Positions 62,062 through 64,000 of a stretch of DNA of 64,000 nucleotides are shown in pieces (positions within the stretch are counted from its first letter, which is position 1; each line of letters opens with the position of its first letter). Made by a program: the position numbers and the translations under genes. The stretch is taken from NCBI RefSeq assembly GCF_004834005.1, contig NZ_STFF01000002.1, positions 930,001 through 994,000 of the forward strand. Direction: 5' to 3'. The notes under the pieces were generated by a model that made no database searches, was not told the DNA's origin, and saw only the letters and a list, made by a program, of their open reading frames with translations. The DNA comes from Niastella caeni (GTDB taxonomy: Bacteria > Bacteroidota > Bacteroidia > Chitinophagales > Chitinophagaceae).

Positions 62062-62361
62062 CTATTGTTTGCTTATTAATTTGTTCTTGCTAATAGGCAC
62101 TTTATGTCCTTTTTTATCGATCCAATAATATTTTGAATGCTTGTCAATATAAATGGTTTCACCATTTGGGCCTTCCTTATCCTTATAAACTTTGTCGGTA
62201 ATAGCATTTTTGCCTTTTGAAGCCAGTTCGGCTGTTTTATCGCCAACTTTCACCGCACTTTCTTTGACTTTTGTTGTTACATTTTTAGCTGTATCCTGTG
62301 CATTGGCCGAAAAAAATCCTACCAGCAGGGCCAGGATTGAAATACCTATAAACTTTTTCAT
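62062..62361 (-). CDS. small exported protein with basic-adaptor-like C-terminal motif
   Basis: The 99-residue protein has a signal peptide (LALLVGFFSANAQ, start at the ATG at 62361; six more codons upstream would not improve it). A Lys/Ala-rich helix follows (VTTKVKESAVKVGDKTAELA). The C-terminal segment GPNGETIYIDKHSKYYWID followed by KKGHKVPIS resembles the PBCV-type basic adaptor motif (GPxGxxYYIxxxGKKxY). Related small periplasmic proteins are common in Bacteroidota; their role is unknown. A terminator follows. Confidence 0.65.
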   Translation of the reverse strand: MKKFIGISILALLVGFFSANAQDTAKNVTTKVKESAVKVGDKTAELASKGKNAITDKVYKDKEGPNGETIYIDKHSKYYWIDKKGHKVPISKNKLISKQ

Positions 62362-62716
62362 GATTTTGATGTGCTGCAATGATTCTTACATCTTTTTAAT
62401 TTTACTATTACTATTACACATTACAACATGATGCAAAACTGAGTCTATTAGTCCAAACAACTGTTATACAATTAGATAATTAAGTTATATCATTCACACA
62501 TTTGCTGGCATGCGGATTAATGAGGGTTCCGCACCTCGTGGTATGAGTTTAAAATCAAGATAGCCCCATATCAGTATCAATTACTTGCCTAAGTAGATTA
62601 TAACGAAGATTTTACGTACATTTAAGTACGGACCGCCTCATATCCGGTCTATCAGATTCCCTCCCATCCAGACTGGCATATATGTATACCCATATTAATT
62701 TAATAAACAATCTTCT
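62362..62716. promoter_or_regulatory. gap between divergent genes, with small inverted repeat
   Basis: No gene is visible in 355 bp. A short inverted repeat CGTAC-ATTTAA-GTACG (62615-62630) lies 87 bp upstream of the HMA-AraC gene and could be an operator for it. The left end should carry the promoter of the small exported protein. Confidence 0.35.
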
Positions 62717-63277
62717 TTGAAACTATACATTAAAAATATGGTTTGCATCCGCTGCAAGATGGTAGTGAAAGAGGAGCTGACAAAATTGGGATTGCATTAT
62801 ACTTCAGTGGAATTAGGGGAAGCAGAAGTTTTGGAAAAAATTTCAACCGAACAACATGATCAGATCAGGGCAGCGTTGTTGAAATCGGGCCTCGAATTAA
62901 TGGACGACAAAAAGAGTGTATTGATACAGAAGATAAAAAATGTTATTATTGAATTGGTGCATTATTCAGAGGAACCATTGGCCATAAATTTTTCTGAATT
63001 TCTAAGCCAGAAATTAAACCACGATTACACCTATCTTGCCAATCTTTTTTCAGAAGTGCAGGGCACCACGATTGAACAATTCTTAATCGCTCACAAAATT
63101 GAGCGGGTAAAAGAATTACTTGTATATGATGAACTGAATCTTACGGAAATCGCTTACAAAATGCATTACAGCAGTGTGGCGCATCTTTCGGCTCAGTTTA
63201 AGAAAGTAACCGGCCTCACTCCTTCGCATTTCAAACAACTCAAGAACAAACGACGTTCCATGTTGGACGATTTATGA
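62717..63277 (+). CDS. AraC-type regulator with N-terminal metal-binding (HMA-like) domain
   Basis: The 186-residue protein starts with an HMA-like segment (KLYIKNMVCIRCKMVVKEEL, residues 2-21), with the CxxC metal pair at Cys10 and Cys13. A C-terminal AraC DNA-binding domain follows (EFLSQKLNHDYTYLANLFSE, then LNLTEIAYKMHYSSVAHLSA and QFKKVTGLTPSHFK). This is a metal-sensor-like layout seen in Bacteroidota regulators near copper or heavy-metal genes. I chose TTG at 62717 because it begins the first beta strand; the first ATG (62738) would remove half of that strand. No metal transporter lies next to it here. Confidence 0.8.
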   Translation: MKLYIKNMVCIRCKMVVKEELTKLGLHYTSVELGEAEVLEKISTEQHDQIRAALLKSGLELMDDKKSVLIQKIKNVIIELVHYSEEPLAINFSEFLSQKLNHDYTYLANLFSEVQGTTIEQFLIAHKIERVKELLVYDELNLTEIAYKMHYSSVAHLSAQFKKVTGLTPSHFKQLKNKRRSMLDDL

Positions 63278-63383
63278 AATGTAACTTATTTAGAGTTCAG
63301 GCACTATTTTAAAAAGATTGTAACAATAATAGAACCATTTCGTATTTAAGGTAATTCGCCCCGGAAAGGAAACTTCACTGAAT

Positions 63384-64000
63384 ATGTTTACGGCGAAAAA
63401 TATTGTTTGCCTTTGCATAGCTTTCTGTTTTACATTGCTTCCTTATTGTTGTTCGTATGCTCAAATAAAGGATTCTACGGTACATCACTTACCCAAAAAG
63501 AATATATCCTTTTCTCGGTTTCTATTAAATATAATAATACGAAGAAATGTAGATACATCCATGCAACGGGGTATGCTCATCAGTAAAAATGAGTCGTCTT
63601 TTCTGCCTCACCAGGGCAAAGGCATCAGGCATATACAGATCAAAGAATTCGGGTTTGATAAAACACTTACAGATACGGCAAAAGAAATCAGTTATTTCGG
63701 TAAAGATTTTGTAAAACACCTGCATAGGATCACAAAAGAGAGGATAATACGCAACAATCTTTTCATTAAAGAAAAAACTGCGCTCATTGCTAATTTAGTC
63801 GCAGATAATGAACGATATCTTCGTTCACTGGATTATATACATGATGCACGCATATTCGTAGATACGATTGCGAATGAACCTGATTCTATCGATTTGATAG
63901 TTGTTACCAAAGACTTCCTTAGTATTACATTTCAACTCAGCCGCGCTACCAAAGAACGGTTTAAAGCAAGAGTAGGGGATGCCAATATAATGGGAACGGC
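63384..64000 (+). CDS. POTRA/BamA-like outer-membrane protein, N-terminal part (runs off the window)
   Basis: An open frame of 205 complete codons starts at the ATG at 63384 and continues past the right edge. The first residues form a signal peptide (VCLCIAFCFTLLPYCCSYAQ). Beyond residue 100, ERIIRNNLFIKEKTALIA, then NERYLRSLDYIHDARIFVDT and DSIDLIVVTKDFLSI match the POTRA-type strand-helix-helix-strand pattern of BamA/ShlB-like proteins, where a barrel should follow. The family call depends on this fragment alone; the cargo is unknown. Confidence 0.65.
   Translation, partial: MFTAKNIVCLCIAFCFTLLPYCCSYAQIKDSTVHHLPKKNISFSRFLLNIIIRRNVDTSMQRGMLISKNESSFLPHQGKGIRHIQIKEFGFDKTLTDTAKEISYFGKDFVKHLHRITKERIIRNNLFIKEKTALIANLVADNERYLRSLDYIHDARIFVDTIANEPDSIDLIVVTKDFLSITFQLSRATKERFKARVGDANIMGT

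Overview
The window looks like chromosomal DNA of a Bacteroidota bacterium, most likely a member of the Chitinophagaceae (Chitinophaga/Niastella type). Supporting signs are a SusC/SusD pair under ECF sigma/FecR control, type IX secretion (T9SS) sorting domains of both type A and type B, PorP/SprF and PorE-like proteins, DUF4302 and DUF4974 domains, many lipoproteins, and weak Shine-Dalgarno signals. No rRNA, tRNA, CRISPR array, IS element or prophage was recognised.

Layout. (1) 1-9 kb: the 3' part of an ENPP-type phosphodiesterase, a flavin amine oxidase, a small predicted membrane protein, a YcbB-like L,D-transpeptidase lipoprotein, a gamma-glutamyltransferase-family protein and a TerB-like protein. 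Between them lie repeat-rich gaps: an 18-copy heptamer array, three 70-bp repeats and five 11-bp repeats. (2) 9-20.5 kb: a lone ECF sigma gene, then ECF sigma - FecR - SusC (with an STN signalling domain) - SusD - HExxH metallohydrolase lipoprotein - DUF4302 lipoprotein. This reads as one self-sensing outer-membrane uptake locus. (3) 20.7-42.5 kb: a T9SS surface-protein cluster. It holds a 4086-residue modular protein, a 1426-residue PKD protein sharing one of its domains, PorP/SprF, a PorE-like OmpA protein, a second PorP/SprF and a collagen-like lipoprotein. The first two carry type B (gliding-motility-associated) C-terminal domains, and the PorP and PorE-like proteins are plausible partners for their export or anchoring. 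(4) 42.7-47.5 kb: an uncharacterised two-gene unit, a beta-helix/jelly-roll exoprotein and a T9SS type A substrate. (5) 47.7-57.9 kb: a receiver-only response regulator, an orphan T9SS tail domain, an AraC regulator, a pentapeptide-repeat protein, an ECF42-like sigma factor with a DGPF/YCII partner, an AhpD-like protein, and a subtilase followed by a small propeptide-like protein, then a GNAT acetyltransferase. (6) 58.2-64 kb: another ECF sigma factor, an AI-2E-type permease, a bestrophin-type channel, small proteins, an HMA-AraC fusion regulator and the start of a POTRA/BamA-like outer-membrane protein.

The two strongest leads are the T9SS adhesin/PorP/PorE-like cluster and a genome-style signature of 7-bp-periodic short tandem repeats. 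Many gaps carry such repeats, with a different heptamer at most sites, often directly after a stop codon. They resemble the heptanucleotide STRRs of cyanobacteria. Other leads are a standalone inhibitor-like domain placed behind a strong terminator downstream of a subtilase, duplicated spacers inside the SusCD operon, and a promoter-region palindrome at the AhpD-like gene.
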